A DNA stretch of 64,000 bases from Luteibacter yeojuensis (GTDB taxonomy: Bacteria; Pseudomonadota; Gammaproteobacteria; Xanthomonadales; Rhodanobacteraceae): NCBI RefSeq assembly GCF_011742875.1, contig NZ_JAAQTL010000001.1, positions 1,984,001 to 2,048,000 on the forward strand, in the 5' to 3' direction. Every line of letters starts with the position of its first letter. Position 1 is the stretch's first letter. This document shows, piece by piece, positions 17,429-28,163 of the stretch. The notes under the pieces are model-generated. The model searched no databases and had not been told where the DNA came from. It was given only the letters and a program-made list of their open reading frames with translations. The translations under genes were made by a program, and so were the position numbers.

Positions 17429-18108
17429 ATGTCCCCCGGACCGCGCTTGGGCATGACGAGAGGACCGAGCCCGTTGCGCTCGATGCCCTCGCCGATGGGC
17501 GCCGCGGGTGCGACGGCCCAGTCGCGCGGACTGTTGAAGATGGCGTGGTCCCGCTGGTTGTGGATGACGAAGACAACGCGGTTGGTCCACATGGCGTCGA
17601 ACCGACGCTTCGACATCGCGCGCGTGCCGCGGGCCGGATCGCCCACCAGCACACGGCCGTTCTTGTATCCCTTCACCACGACGAAGTGGTGGTACCCGCG
17701 CTCGTTGATCAGCACGATCGCCGGAATACCCTCGTCGTCGAGGCGCTCCAGCGGCACCTCGAAGCCGTCGGCATCGAAGCCGCGCGAAGCGAGGAAGCGC
17801 TTGATGTCGAGCAGCGAAAACCCTTCCTTGCCGATCTTCGCGCGGTCGCCATGGATGTACATGGTGTCGAACGCCGACTGCTCGTCCACCGGATAGCCAT
17901 ACTGGTAGGTGAGCAGCGTCGCCACCGCCGCGGAGCCGCAGCTGAAATCGTATTTCTGCCGGATCGTGTTGCGGAAGCGTGCCTCCTTCAAGCTGGTCAT
18001 CCGCACCGGATACGACGTGCCGGGACTCGTCTGCACCTCGACCTTCATCGCCGGTGCGGCGGGCGCCGCCAGCAGCAGTCCGAGGGCGAGGGCGCAGGCG
18101 ATCTTCAC
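17425..18108 (-). CDS. Secreted C39-type cysteine peptidase (FapD-like)
   Basis: The product is 227 residues with a signal peptide, so it should act in the periplasm. It carries a complete C39 triad: C57 in YDFSCGSAAVATLL, H141 in GYHHFVVVKG and D157 in VGDPARG. C39 domains usually cut leaders after double-glycine in ABC exporters; stand-alone secreted versions such as FapD process or assist functional-amyloid export. Both ends overlap neighbouring genes by four bases (ATGA), which indicates translational coupling. A C-terminal tail of about 40 residues beyond the domain is rich in Pro and Gly. Confidence 0.88.
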   Translation of the reverse strand: MKIACALALGLLLAAPAAPAMKVEVQTSPGTSYPVRMTSLKEARFRNTIRQKYDFSCGSAAVATLLTYQYGYPVDEQSAFDTMYIHGDRAKIGKEGFSLLDIKRFLASRGFDADGFEVPLERLDDEGIPAIVLINERGYHHFVVVKGYKNGRVLVGDPARGTRAMSKRRFDAMWTNRVVFVIHNQRDHAIFNSPRDWAVAPAAPIGEGIERNGLGPLVMPKRGPGDI

Positions 18109-18464
18109 GGGTTCATCCGCACGGTGACGATCGTCGAGTTCTGGATCAGCACGTTGTTGCCCGAGTTCTGGATCACCGTCGGCAAGCCGGTCGCGTTGCC
18201 GAAGGCACTGCCCGAGATGTAATTGCCGCCGGTGACGTTGTCCGTCGCCTCGGTGTTGGTCATCGTGCCGTTGAGGTTCTGCTGGTTGGTGGTGGTGGCG
18301 CTGCCGCCGGTCATGTCCTTGAGTCGCTCGGGGGATGTGGCCGGTCCGAACGAAGGGGGCGGTCCTCCTTCGCCGGGTGGCGTGGCGTACGCCGCTCCAC
18401 AGGCGCAGGCCAGGGCCAGCAAGGCCGCCGGCACGCGCATTCGATATTCGCGAGACTGCCGCAT
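18105..18464 (-). CDS. Small secreted protein of the Fap-like operon
   Basis: The product is 119 residues. The ATG at 18464 follows CAGGAGAGCACCC. After the signal peptide (cleavage near AYA-TPP) there is a Gly/Pro segment, then an Asn/Thr-rich region ending in LPTVIQNSGNNVLIQNSTIV. The NSGNNVLIQN segment is similar to QNSGAASLIQQ near the end of the glycine-rich protein, so the two may co-assemble. Its position matches a minor subunit, FapA or FapB in role, though no homology can be claimed from reading alone. It overlaps the peptidase start by four bases. Confidence 0.75.
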   Translation of the reverse strand: MRQSREYRMRVPAALLALACACGAAYATPPGEGGPPPSFGPATSPERLKDMTGGSATTTNQQNLNGTMTNTEATDNVTGGNYISGSAFGNATGLPTVIQNSGNNVLIQNSTIVTVRMNP

Positions 18465-18502
18465 GGGTGCTCTCCTGAAGGTCTGCGCACTGCCCTTCGG
18501 GT

Positions 18503-18533
18503 AACCGCGGAACGCGCGAGGCGCCCCGCGGTT
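18503..18533 (-). promoter_or_regulatory. Intercistronic hairpin inside the Fap-like operon
   Basis: AACCGCGG and CCGCGGTT form a perfect eight-pair stem with a 15-base loop in the 84-base gap after the glycine-rich gene. No T-run follows. It may protect the upstream message or partly stop transcription, so that far more of the first product is made than of the export parts. Confidence 0.5.
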
Positions 18534-18548
18534 CCTCCGCTGTCGCCG

Positions 18549-19475
18549 TTACGGGGACGGAGCCGAGCCGACGCTCAGGTTGGCCTGGACGTTCACGCCC
18601 TGCTGGATCAACGACGCCGCGCCGCTGTTCTGCGCGAAGTTGGAGATGCCCGCAGCCGCGGCGCCCGCGCTGCCCATGTCGTTGTACATGTTGAACGCAC
18701 CGGCATCGGCATAGGCCGTGCCGCCCGCGCCACCGGCGCCACCCGCGGCACCCGTGCCCGAACCGCCCGTGCCCGCTGCGCCCGCGCCACCGGCGCCGCC
18801 GGCGCCGCCGGCCGCCATGGCCGTGCCGCCCGCGCCACCCGTGCCGGTCGACGCACCGGAGGTGCTCGTCGCCGCGCCCGAGGTACCCGCACCGCCCGTG
18901 CTGGCGCTCGCGCCGCCCGTGCTCGCCGTGGATCCGCCCGTCGCCGTGTCGTTACCGGCGCCACGCGCGTTGGCCCTGCCGCCGTCGCCGGAAGCATCGC
19001 CGCCGTCGCCATGGGCACCACCGCCCCACGCGACGCTCATTGACCCGGCGTCGCCACTGGAGGACGAGCCGTCTCCACCGACAGCACCACGCGCACGCGC
19101 GTTACCGCCGTCACCGCCGGATCCGCCACGACCGCCATACCCTTTGGCGCCGTAACCGTCGCCGCCGGATCCGCCACGTCCGCCGTTGGCGTCACCCCAG
19201 TTTTTGGCCACGTTACCGATGCCGCTGACGCCAACATCGCTGACGCTGCCGTTGAGCGTGGTGTAAGACACCGCATTGGTGGTGTTGAACGACCCGCTGG
19301 TGGTCTTGGTGTGGGTCGAGCTGTCCGTGTAGGTGGAACTGTCTGAGTACTGCACGGCAATCGACTTGCGCTGCGCCGAAGGTCCGGCGCCTCCGGTCTG
19401 AGTGTCGTCGGCCATGGCCGGCAAGGCCAGTCCGGTGGCGAGGCAGATCGCCGTGGCGATAAGAGTCTTACGCAT
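18549..19475 (-). CDS. Glycine-rich secreted protein, probable amyloid-type or surface fibre substrate
   Basis: The ATG at 19475 follows ACAGGAGACTCTCCC and opens a signal peptide (MRKTLIATAICLATG ... AMA), giving 308 residues; the in-frame region upstream to 19646 lacks a binding site. Residues about 25-90 are Ser/Thr rich (YSDSSTYTDSSTHTKTTSG). Residues about 95-265 are dominated by Gly, Ala, Ser and Thr, with repeats such as GGRGGSGGDG and GGAGGAGGAG. The end is less repetitive and holds FAQNSGAASLIQQGVNVQANL. No family is recognised. It heads a five-gene operon encoding a C39 peptidase and a FapF-like channel, so it is the probable exported substrate. Pseudomonas FapC differs in composition. 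Confidence 0.8.
   Translation of the reverse strand: MRKTLIATAICLATGLALPAMADDTQTGGAGPSAQRKSIAVQYSDSSTYTDSSTHTKTTSGSFNTTNAVSYTTLNGSVSDVGVSGIGNVAKNWGDANGGRGGSGGDGYGAKGYGGRGGSGGDGGNARARGAVGGDGSSSSGDAGSMSVAWGGGAHGDGGDASGDGGRANARGAGNDTATGGSTASTGGASASTGGAGTSGAATSTSGASTGTGGAGGTAMAAGGAGGAGGAGAAGTGGSGTGAAGGAGGAGGTAYADAGAFNMYNDMGSAGAAAAGISNFAQNSGAASLIQQGVNVQANLSVGSAPSP
19108..19184 (-). repeat. Direct repeat inside the glycine-rich gene
   Basis: Two 29-bp copies (19108-19136 and 19156-19184) differ at only two positions and are 48 bp apart, exactly 16 codons, both encoding GGRGGSGGDG. The near identity at DNA level suggests recent duplication within the coding sequence. Confidence 0.75.
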
Positions 19476-19745
19476 GGGAGAGTCTCCTGTGAGCGACGCG
19501 AAACCCCTGTTTTTTCTCGATGACCGGCGGTCCTGCCAACGCACCGGGTTCCATAGAAGGAGCAAATTGCGTGCCTTCCGTCGCGTCGGCGACGAGACCT
19601 GCTGCGATGCGGGTTTCCACGCTTTTCTTCGGCTTACGAACGGCATCGGTTGTAACGGCGCCGATACACGCCGTAACGCGGCTAATGCGGATGATTTCGT
19701 GAAGGCGCGAGGGCCTATTGCCGTTCTTGCCCGTTACGCCCATCA

Positions 19746-21793
<2,048 letters not shown>

Positions 21794-21811
21794 CAAGGCC
21801 GTCCACCTTTT

Positions 21812-21888
21812 TGCAGGAGCCGCTACAGCGGCGAGAGCAATCTTGCGGTGTGTCGCGAGATTTCCTCGCCGCTGTAGCGGCTCCTACA
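21812..21888. repeat. Paired inverted REP element
   Basis: Left arm GCAGGAGCCGCTACAGCGGC and right arm GCCGCTGTAGCGGCTCCTAC lie between converging fadH and prpC. The inner sequence TCTTGCGGTGTGTCGCGAGA is shared in part with 33060-33080 and 63390-63403. Confidence 0.88.
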
Positions 21889-21903
21889 AGGTGCCGCGAA
21901 GGA

Positions 21904-23058
21904 TCAGCGCTTCTCGATCGGCGTATACGCCTGGTCTTCCGGACCCGTGTAATTCGCGCTCGGGCGGATGATCTTGCCGTCCTCGCGTTGCTCGATCACG
22001 TGCGCGCTCCAGCCGGAGGTGCGCGCGATGACGAAGAGCGGCGTGAACATCGCCGTCGGCACGCCCATCATGTGGTAGGCCGAGGCCGAGTACCAGTCGA
22101 GGTTCGGGAACATCTTCTTCAGTTCCCACATCAGCTTCTCGATCTTCTCCGACACCTCGAACAAGCGGGGGTTACCGCCATCGGTGCAGAGCTTGCGCGA
22201 GATCTCCTTGATGATCTCGTTGCGCGGATCGGACACGGTGTACACCGGATGGCCGAAGCCGATGATGATTTCCTTGCGCTCGACGCGCGCGCGGATATCG
22301 GCTTCCGCCTCGGCCGCGTTGCGATAGCGTGCGATGATCTCCATCGCCACCTCGTTCGCGCCGCCGTGCTTCGGGCCGCGCAGGGCGCCGATCGCACCCG
22401 TGATGGCCGAATACATGTCCGAGCCGGTACCCGCGATGACGCGCGCGGTGAACGTGCTGGCGTTGAACTCGTGCTCCGCGTACAGCACCAGCGAGCGGTC
22501 CAGCGCGTGCGAGTGCAGGTCGCTGGGCTTGCGACCATGCAGCAGGTGCAGGAAGTGCGCCGCGATCGACTCGTCGTCGGTCTCGGTCTCGATGCGCTTG
22601 CCATTGTGGCTGAAGTGGTACCAGTACAGCAGCATCGAGCCGAAGCTGGCCATCAGGCGGTCGGCGATGTCGCGGGCGCCGGTGAGGTTGTGATCGTCCT
22701 TCTCCGGCAGCACGGTGCCGAGCACCGAGGCGCCCGTGCGCATCACGTCCATCGGATGCGTGGCGGCGGGCAGCAGTTCCAGCGCGGCCTTCACCGGCGC
22801 GGGCAGGCCACGCATGCGCTTCAGCTTGGCGCGGTACGCATTCAGCTCCATCCAGTTCGGCAGCACGCCGTGGACGAGCAGGTAGGCGACTTCCTCGAAG
22901 GAGCCCTTGGCGGCGAGGTCGTGGATGTCGTAGCCGCGGTAATGCAGGTCGTTGCCGCTGCGGCCGACCGTGCACAGCGCGGTGTTGCCGGCTGCCACGC
23001 CGGACAGCGCGACCGATTTCTTGGCCTTCGGCTGCGTGGTGGTTGTCGTGTCGCTCAT
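21904..23058 (-). CDS. prpC: 2-methylcitrate synthase
   Basis: The ATG at 23058 follows TAAGGAGTCACCGA, giving 384 residues. Citrate synthase fold motifs are present: [33 protein letters not shown] and [15 protein letters not shown]. The short form and adjacency to prpB favour 2-methylcitrate synthase over the housekeeping citrate synthase. It condenses propionyl-CoA with oxaloacetate, the first committed step of the methylcitrate cycle. It is co-directional with prpB, 11 bases downstream of it, so the order is prpB-prpC on the minus strand. Confidence 0.95.
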   Translation of the reverse strand: MSDTTTTTQPKAKKSVALSGVAAGNTALCTVGRSGNDLHYRGYDIHDLAAKGSFEEVAYLLVHGVLPNWMELNAYRAKLKRMRGLPAPVKAALELLPAATHPMDVMRTGASVLGTVLPEKDDHNLTGARDIADRLMASFGSMLLYWYHFSHNGKRIETETDDESIAAHFLHLLHGRKPSDLHSHALDRSLVLYAEHEFNASTFTARVIAGTGSDMYSAITGAIGALRGPKHGGANEVAMEIIARYRNAAEAEADIRARVERKEIIIGFGHPVYTVSDPRNEIIKEISRKLCTDGGNPRLFEVSEKIEKLMWELKKMFPNLDWYSASAYHMMGVPTAMFTPLFVIARTSGWSAHVIEQREDGKIIRPSANYTGPEDQAYTPIEKR

Positions 23059-23069
23059 TCGGTGACTCC

Positions 23070-23957
23070 TTAGCCCTTCTTGGAGAACAGTTCGTCGAGG
23101 TGACGTTCGTAAGCGTGGTAGCCGATGCGGTCGTAAAGCTCCTCGCGCGTCTGCATCGTATCGATGACGTTGCGCTGATGACCGTCTCGGCGAATGGCGG
23201 TGTAGACGTTTTCCGCGGCCTTGTTCATGGCGCGGAACGCGGACAGCGGGTAGAGCACGATGCCGACGCCCACGCTGCCCAGTTCCTCGGTGCTGAACAG
23301 CGGCGTCTGGCCGAACTCGGTGATGTTGGCGAGGATCGGCGCCTTCACGGCGTCGACGAAGCGCTTGTAGGTGGGCAGGTCGTAAGCCGCTTCGGCGAAG
23401 ATCGCATCGGCACCGGCTTCCACGCAGGCTATCGCGCGCTCGATGGCCGCGTCCACACCGTCCACGGCGATGGCGTCGGTACGGGCGATGAGGAAGAAAT
23501 CGGGATCGGTCTTCGCGTCGGCGGCGGCCTTGACCCGGTCGGCCATTTCGCCGGCGCTGACGATTTCCTTGCCGGGCCGGTGACCGCAACGCTTGGCGCC
23601 CACCTGGTCCTCGATGTGGCACGCCGCCGCGCCGAACTTGATGAGGCTCTTCACCGTGCGCGCTATGTTGAACGCGCTGGGGCCAAAGCCCGTGTCGATG
23701 TCGACCATCAGCGGCAGGTCGCAGACGTCGGTGATGCGGCGGACATCGGTGAGCACATCGTCGAGGGTGTTGATGCCCAGGTCCGGCAGGCCCAGCGAAC
23801 CCGCGGCCACGCCGCCGCCGGACAGGTAGATGGCGCGGAAACCGGCCCGCTTCGCCAGCAGGGCATGGTTGGCGTTGATCGCCCCGATCACCTGCAGCGG
23901 CTGCTCCGCCGCGAGCGCGGCGCGGAAACGGGCGCCGGGCGAGGGTTGCTGTGCCAT
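23070..23957 (-). CDS. prpB: 2-methylisocitrate lyase
   Basis: The product has 295 residues. The active-site signature [10 protein letters not shown] contains the catalytic cysteine of the ICL/PEPM superfamily; [17 protein letters not shown] and EDQVGAKR also match PrpB. It cleaves methylisocitrate to pyruvate and succinate, completing propionate catabolism. The start follows CGGAGAG. It is the first gene of a two-gene prpBC transcript. No PrpR regulator is seen next to it in this window. Confidence 0.96.
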   Translation of the reverse strand: MAQQPSPGARFRAALAAEQPLQVIGAINANHALLAKRAGFRAIYLSGGGVAAGSLGLPDLGINTLDDVLTDVRRITDVCDLPLMVDIDTGFGPSAFNIARTVKSLIKFGAAACHIEDQVGAKRCGHRPGKEIVSAGEMADRVKAAADAKTDPDFFLIARTDAIAVDGVDAAIERAIACVEAGADAIFAEAAYDLPTYKRFVDAVKAPILANITEFGQTPLFSTEELGSVGVGIVLYPLSAFRAMNKAAENVYTAIRRDGHQRNVIDTMQTREELYDRIGYHAYERHLDELFSKKG

Positions 23958-24039
23958 GGAACTCTCCGCGTAAAGAGGACCATTTTAGCGCACCGGCGGC
24001 CCCGACCCGTGCTGCGTCGCGGCGGACACCCTGGCCCCT

Positions 24040-24118
24040 TGTAGGAGCCGCTATAGCGGCGAGAGCAACCTCGCGGCGCCCCCGCAAGATTCCCTCGCCG
24101 CTATAGCGGCTCCTACAA
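24040..24118. repeat. Paired inverted REP element
   Basis: Left arm TGTAGGAGCCGCTATAGCGG and its inverse at 24098-24118 enclose about 35 bases. It is located between the start of prpB and the end of the esterase gene, so it follows the 3' end of the esterase message. Confidence 0.88.
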
Positions 24119-24130
24119 GGTCGGCCCGGC

Positions 24131-25714
24131 TTACTTCTCCTGCCCCGGCCTCGCCACGCCGTACATCTCCCAGGCGATCTTCTTCAGGAGCGCCTGGCCG
24201 TCGCCGCCTTCCTTGTAGAGATCGAAGTGGGTCTTCCCGGGCAGGAAACGGATGTCGCTCTTCGCGTGCAGTCCGTCGAGGGTCTCCTTGAGCAGCTTCG
24301 CGGCACCGTCGAGATAGAACGTGTCCGCCGTCCCGACGATGACGTGGATCTTGCCGTCGAGATCCGGCTTCAGCACCGGCCACTGCGTGCGGAGGCGCTG
24401 GGCGATGTCGTAATGCGCACGCCAGTATGCCGCCACGTCGGCGTCCACGGCGCCGGTGTCGCGGTTGAACATCGGCTGCGGCCGGCCGTCCTTGCCGCGC
24501 GGCGAGAACACCCATTCGAACGAGGCGAGCTGCCCGCCATAGGCGCCGAGCACGCGCTCCAGCCTGGCGAATGTCTCGAAGGTGGCGATGACCTTGCCCT
24601 TGTCGCGCACCAGCGGATTCTCGCTGCCGTCGGGCTTGCGGTAGGCGTTGGCGCCCGGCCGGGTCAGGTCGATGCCGGTGAAGTCGCGGAAGTCGCTGGG
24701 ATCGGGCGATGTCGACCAGGTACCGCCGAAGATCTTCGGATAGCGCGTCTGCAGCCACAACGTGGCCCAGCCGCCGGACGAGTGACCCTGGAGGAAGCGG
24801 CCGGACGGCTTCGCATCCATGCGGTAGCGGCCTTCGAGCCAGGGGATGTATTCCGTGGTCAGCGCCTGGCCCCACGGGCCGTTGTTGACGGAATCGGCGA
24901 ACTCGTGGGTACCGGTGGGGCCCGATTCGTCGAGCAGCACCCAGATCATCGGCGGCATGTCCTTCTTCGACATGGCCAGCCAGAGGCCCGCGATGGTGCC
25001 GGCGTAGCGATCGAAGCCGCCCGTGAAACCATGCGTGAGGAACACGGTGGGATAACGCGCCGCGCCGTCGGGGTCATAACCCGGCGGCGTGACCACCCAC
25101 GCGCGGATGGACTGGGGATGTCCCGCGAAGGCGGTGAGCAGCGGGCTCTCGAGCACTTCCGCATGGGCGTGCCGGCGTGCCTCCGGCAACGCGTCGCGCA
25201 CGTCCTGCGGTACCTTCGGCGAAAGTGTCCAGGGATCCCTGGCGGGTACCGTCCTGCTCAGCTTCAGCGCGGGCAGGACGCCGCCCGGCACGAGCCTGAC
25301 CGGCACGACCTCGCTGATGAGGTCGCCCTCGTGACGGCCGCTGTAGTTGTAGTCGTGACCGACGTCGAGCACCGCCTGGAAGAAGTAGTCGCCCGGCGGC
25401 AATGCGGAAAAGCCTGCCGGAAACGCCTCGCCGTCCGTGTCCAGGTCGACAGGCTGCCCCGGCGCGATCCAGCTCACCTCGCGCGCGGCGACGGACACCG
25501 CCTTTGGCTGGAACGGGTTCGTATCGACCTCCGCGGGCCTTTCCGCGGTGGCGGGCATCGCGAAAAGGAGGAGCCGGCCGGACGTGCCCTTGTCGCCCAC
25601 GCCGTCGAGCGAGACGCGGACGATGCGATGCGCGAGCGGCGCCTCGTCCGCATCGACGGCGAAGCCTCCAGCAAGGAACGCGAGCGCGGCGAGCGTGCGG
25701 GAAAGGTTTTTCAT
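24131..25714 (-). CDS. Secreted alpha/beta-hydrolase, esterase D-like (PF00756 type)
   Basis: With the ATG at 25714 (AAGGGG upstream) the protein has 527 residues and a signal peptide ending near FAVDA. An N-terminal beta-rich region of about 180 residues precedes the hydrolase domain. That domain has [20 protein letters not shown], an oxyanion-loop HGFTGG, the nucleophile elbow GHSSGGW and a late KTHFDLY histidine. The pattern fits the esterase/S-formylglutathione hydrolase family with a sheet domain in front, acting in periplasm or outside. The substrate is unknown; siderophore-, glycan- and lipid-ester hydrolysis all fit the family. Confidence 0.85.
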   Translation of the reverse strand: MKNLSRTLAALAFLAGGFAVDADEAPLAHRIVRVSLDGVGDKGTSGRLLLFAMPATAERPAEVDTNPFQPKAVSVAAREVSWIAPGQPVDLDTDGEAFPAGFSALPPGDYFFQAVLDVGHDYNYSGRHEGDLISEVVPVRLVPGGVLPALKLSRTVPARDPWTLSPKVPQDVRDALPEARRHAHAEVLESPLLTAFAGHPQSIRAWVVTPPGYDPDGAARYPTVFLTHGFTGGFDRYAGTIAGLWLAMSKKDMPPMIWVLLDESGPTGTHEFADSVNNGPWGQALTTEYIPWLEGRYRMDAKPSGRFLQGHSSGGWATLWLQTRYPKIFGGTWSTSPDPSDFRDFTGIDLTRPGANAYRKPDGSENPLVRDKGKVIATFETFARLERVLGAYGGQLASFEWVFSPRGKDGRPQPMFNRDTGAVDADVAAYWRAHYDIAQRLRTQWPVLKPDLDGKIHVIVGTADTFYLDGAAKLLKETLDGLHAKSDIRFLPGKTHFDLYKEGGDGQALLKKIAWEMYGVARPGQEK

Positions 25715-25860
25715 TGGGCGATCCCCTTCTCGGGCCGCGGCAGCGCGGCATGGCGGTGGCGCCGATCCTGCCACGGGACACCGGGCGGGCGAAATGGACC
25801 ATCGGTCACGCCGGTGCCCCTTTCATGCGCCCATGACGGCGCGGATGGTTGTTTGTAGCG

Positions 25861-26817
25861 ATGCCTACTCCACCCGAATCCTTTCCCTTCGCCATCGTCA
25901 TGAATGCCGGCTCGGGCCACGGCGAAGCCGATGCGGCCCGAGAGGAGATCGCCGCGATCCTGGACGCGGCGGGCCGTTCCCACCGGTTTTTCCTCATCGA
26001 GGGCGAGGACGATATCCAGAAGGTCGTGCGCGCCGCCGCGACCCATGCGAAAGCCACCGGTGGCGCCCTCGTGGCCGCCGGTGGCGACGGCACGATCAAT
26101 GGCGTGGCGGGCATCGCGTGGGAGGAAGACCTCGTGATGGGTGTGCTGCCGCAAGGCACGTTCAATTTCTTCGGTCGCACGCACGGCATTCCCAGCGGCA
26201 CGCGCGAAGCCACGGAGGCCCTTCTGCGCTCGACGCCCCACGATGCGCAGATCGGCAGGGTCAACGACCGCATCTTCCTGGTGAACGCCAGCCTGGGCCT
26301 CTATCCGCAGGTTCTCGAGGACCGCGAGGCGTGGAAGCAGCGCTTCGGACGCCATCGCATCGTGGCGCTGTGGTCGGGGCTCGCCACGATGATGCGCGGC
26401 TACCGGCCGTTGCGCATCGAAGTGAGCGACGGCGAGCGCACGCGTTCGCTGCGCACGCCCACCCTTTTCGTCGGCAACAACGCGCTGCAGCTGGAGAAGA
26501 TCGGACTGCCCGAGGCAGAGGACGTCCGCTGCGCCGACGGCCGGCTGGCGGGCCTCGTCCTGAAGCCCATCGGCAGGCTGACGATGCTCGGCATCGTCCT
26601 GCGCGGCGCGCTCGGCAAGCTGGGCGAGGCGGAGAACGCCGTGAGCTTCGCATTCCGCGAGATCACGGTCGTCCCGAAACACGAACGCCATGCGATCAAG
26701 GTGGCGCTCGACGGCGAGATCGTCTGGCTCGCTCCGCCCATTGCCTTCCGCGCGGCGCCTCGCCCGTTGCGTCTCCTGACCGACCGCGTGCGCCAGCCGG
26801 GGGAGGACCCGGGTTGA
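25861..26817 (+). CDS. Diacylglycerol/lipid kinase family protein
   Basis: With the ATG at 25861 the product is 318 residues; an in-frame TTG at 25849 is an alternative, and neither has a strong binding site. The ATP site of the DAGK catalytic domain is visible as VAAGGDGTINGVAGIA (GGDGT at 74-78), and the N-terminus carries NAGSGHGEAD. A conserved second domain follows with FVGNNALQLEKIGLP. These enzymes phosphorylate diacylglycerol or related lipids at the inner membrane. Its stop codon is overlapped by the start of the phosphoesterase gene, so the two are coupled. Confidence 0.9.
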   Translation: MPTPPESFPFAIVMNAGSGHGEADAAREEIAAILDAAGRSHRFFLIEGEDDIQKVVRAAATHAKATGGALVAAGGDGTINGVAGIAWEEDLVMGVLPQGTFNFFGRTHGIPSGTREATEALLRSTPHDAQIGRVNDRIFLVNASLGLYPQVLEDREAWKQRFGRHRIVALWSGLATMMRGYRPLRIEVSDGERTRSLRTPTLFVGNNALQLEKIGLPEAEDVRCADGRLAGLVLKPIGRLTMLGIVLRGALGKLGEAENAVSFAFREITVVPKHERHAIKVALDGEIVWLAPPIAFRAAPRPLRLLTDRVRQPGEDPG

Positions 26818-27611
26818 GCCTCGTCGTCCAGATCTCCGATCCGCACTTCGGCACCGAACGCCCGGAGGTGGTTGAGGCCCTGCATGCATCCATCCGGACG
26901 CTGCGGCCGGACCTCGTGATTCTTTCGGGCGACGTGACCCAGCGCGCGCGCCGTGCCCAGTTCACGGCGGCACGCCGGTTCGTGGACGCCTGCGCGCGCC
27001 CCACCCTCGTCATCCCCGGAAACCACGACATTCCGCTGTTCAATCTTTTCGCCCGCCTGTTCGATCCTTTCGGGAACTACCGGCGGGCATTCGGCGACGA
27101 CCTCGAGCCCGCGTTCGAGAACGACGAGCTGCTGGCGATCGGCGTCAATACCGTGCGCGCGGCACGGCATACGGTCGGCGAGGTGTCGGACGCGCAGATC
27201 GAGCGCGTATGCCGGCGGCTGGAGAAGGCCGCCGACGCACAGCTGCGCATCGTCGTCACGCACCAGCCCGTGCACGTGATCCGCGAAAAAGACATCGCGA
27301 ACCTGCTCGTCAACCACGAGCGCGCCATCGCGGCATGGGCCGAGGCCGGCGCCGACCTCGTGCTCGGCGGGCACATCCACCTGCCCTATGTGAGACGGCT
27401 CGACGCGGAGGATCGCAAGCTCTTGCGGCCCCTCTGGTCCGTGCAGGCGGGAACGGCGCTGTCCACGCGCATCCGCGAGGGGATCGGCAATTCGTTCCAT
27501 GCGATCCGCTACGAGCGGACGGATGCCTGCAGCGTGGAACAGTGGGATTACGACGAAGGGGTGCGGCGGTTCGGCGCAGGGCGGCGCACGGCGATTCCGT
27601 TACGGCGCTGA
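26814..27611 (+). CDS. Metallophosphoesterase, translationally coupled to the lipid kinase
   Basis: The start is most likely the TTG at 26814, which overlaps the kinase stop in TTGA and follows GGGGGAGG. This gives 265 residues beginning directly with the first metal motif ISDPHFG. All calcineurin-type motifs are present: DPH, LSGDVTQRAR, IPGNHDIP, VVTHQPVHV and GGHIHLPY, giving a complete two-metal site. Substrate is not predictable. Fusion-like coupling to a lipid kinase suggests work on phospholipid intermediates, such as removing the head or a phosphate, which is inference. Confidence 0.88.
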   Translation: MSLVVQISDPHFGTERPEVVEALHASIRTLRPDLVILSGDVTQRARRAQFTAARRFVDACARPTLVIPGNHDIPLFNLFARLFDPFGNYRRAFGDDLEPAFENDELLAIGVNTVRAARHTVGEVSDAQIERVCRRLEKAADAQLRIVVTHQPVHVIREKDIANLLVNHERAIAAWAEAGADLVLGGHIHLPYVRRLDAEDRKLLRPLWSVQAGTALSTRIREGIGNSFHAIRYERTDACSVEQWDYDEGVRRFGAGRRTAIPLRR

Positions 27612-27719
27612 GCGGCCCTGCGAGCCGGTTCCCATCGGCACTGTCATAAAGCACGCCCATACGCGTTATCGACGTATAACGGGTCTACTATCTCCGGGTC
27701 CATCCAAGGGGCACCACCC

Positions 27720-28163
27720 ATGAGCTATCCACCCGCACCAGGCCGTTCCGCCGTGGCCAACGCCGTCTATGGCCTGCTCAATCCCATTCCCTTCGGTTTC
27801 TTCGTCGCCGCGCTGGTCTTCGACATCGTCTATGCGAAGACCGGCACGATCCTGTGGGCGAAGGGCGCCGCCTGGCTGATCGTCATCGGCCTGCTCTTCG
27901 CCGTGATCCCCCGCCTGCTGAACCTGGTCCAGGTATGGATCACCTCGCGCCGGTTCAGTACCGGGGCGGACCACGTCGATTTCTGGCTGAACGTCGTGGC
28001 CATCGTCGCCGCGATCCTCAACGCCTTCGTCCACAGCCGCGACGCCTACGCGATCATGCCCGCGGGCGTATGGCTTTCCGTCGTTACCGTGACGTTGATC
28101 GCCGCCGGCCACGTCGTTATCGCCGTACGCTACTCGACGGCCCGGGAGATCCTCCATGACTAA
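27720..28163 (+). CDS. DUF2231-like four-helix membrane protein
   Basis: The product has 147 residues and four hydrophobic helices starting with NPIPFGFFVAALVFDIVY, in the DUF2231 pattern. Members are found near c-type cytochromes and PQQ-dependent dehydrogenases and may bind heme or quinone. The stop overlaps the downstream dehydrogenase-like gene by eight bases, so both are one transcript. A short AT-rich gap with possible promoter elements (27650-27690) precedes it. Confidence 0.82.
   Translation: MSYPPAPGRSAVANAVYGLLNPIPFGFFVAALVFDIVYAKTGTILWAKGAAWLIVIGLLFAVIPRLLNLVQVWITSRRFSTGADHVDFWLNVVAIVAAILNAFVHSRDAYAIMPAGVWLSVVTVTLIAAGHVVIAVRYSTAREILHD

Noticed and set aside
18549..19646. Longer start for the glycine-rich protein
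   Set aside because: The ATG at 19475 has an AGGAG site and begins a signal peptide; the upstream 57 codons do not look like protein.
21904..24087. Single long minus frame covering prpC and part of prpB
   Set aside because: PrpC starts at its own ATG with a strong binding site at 23058, and prpB is in another frame with all active-site motifs; the upstream part of the long frame is noise.
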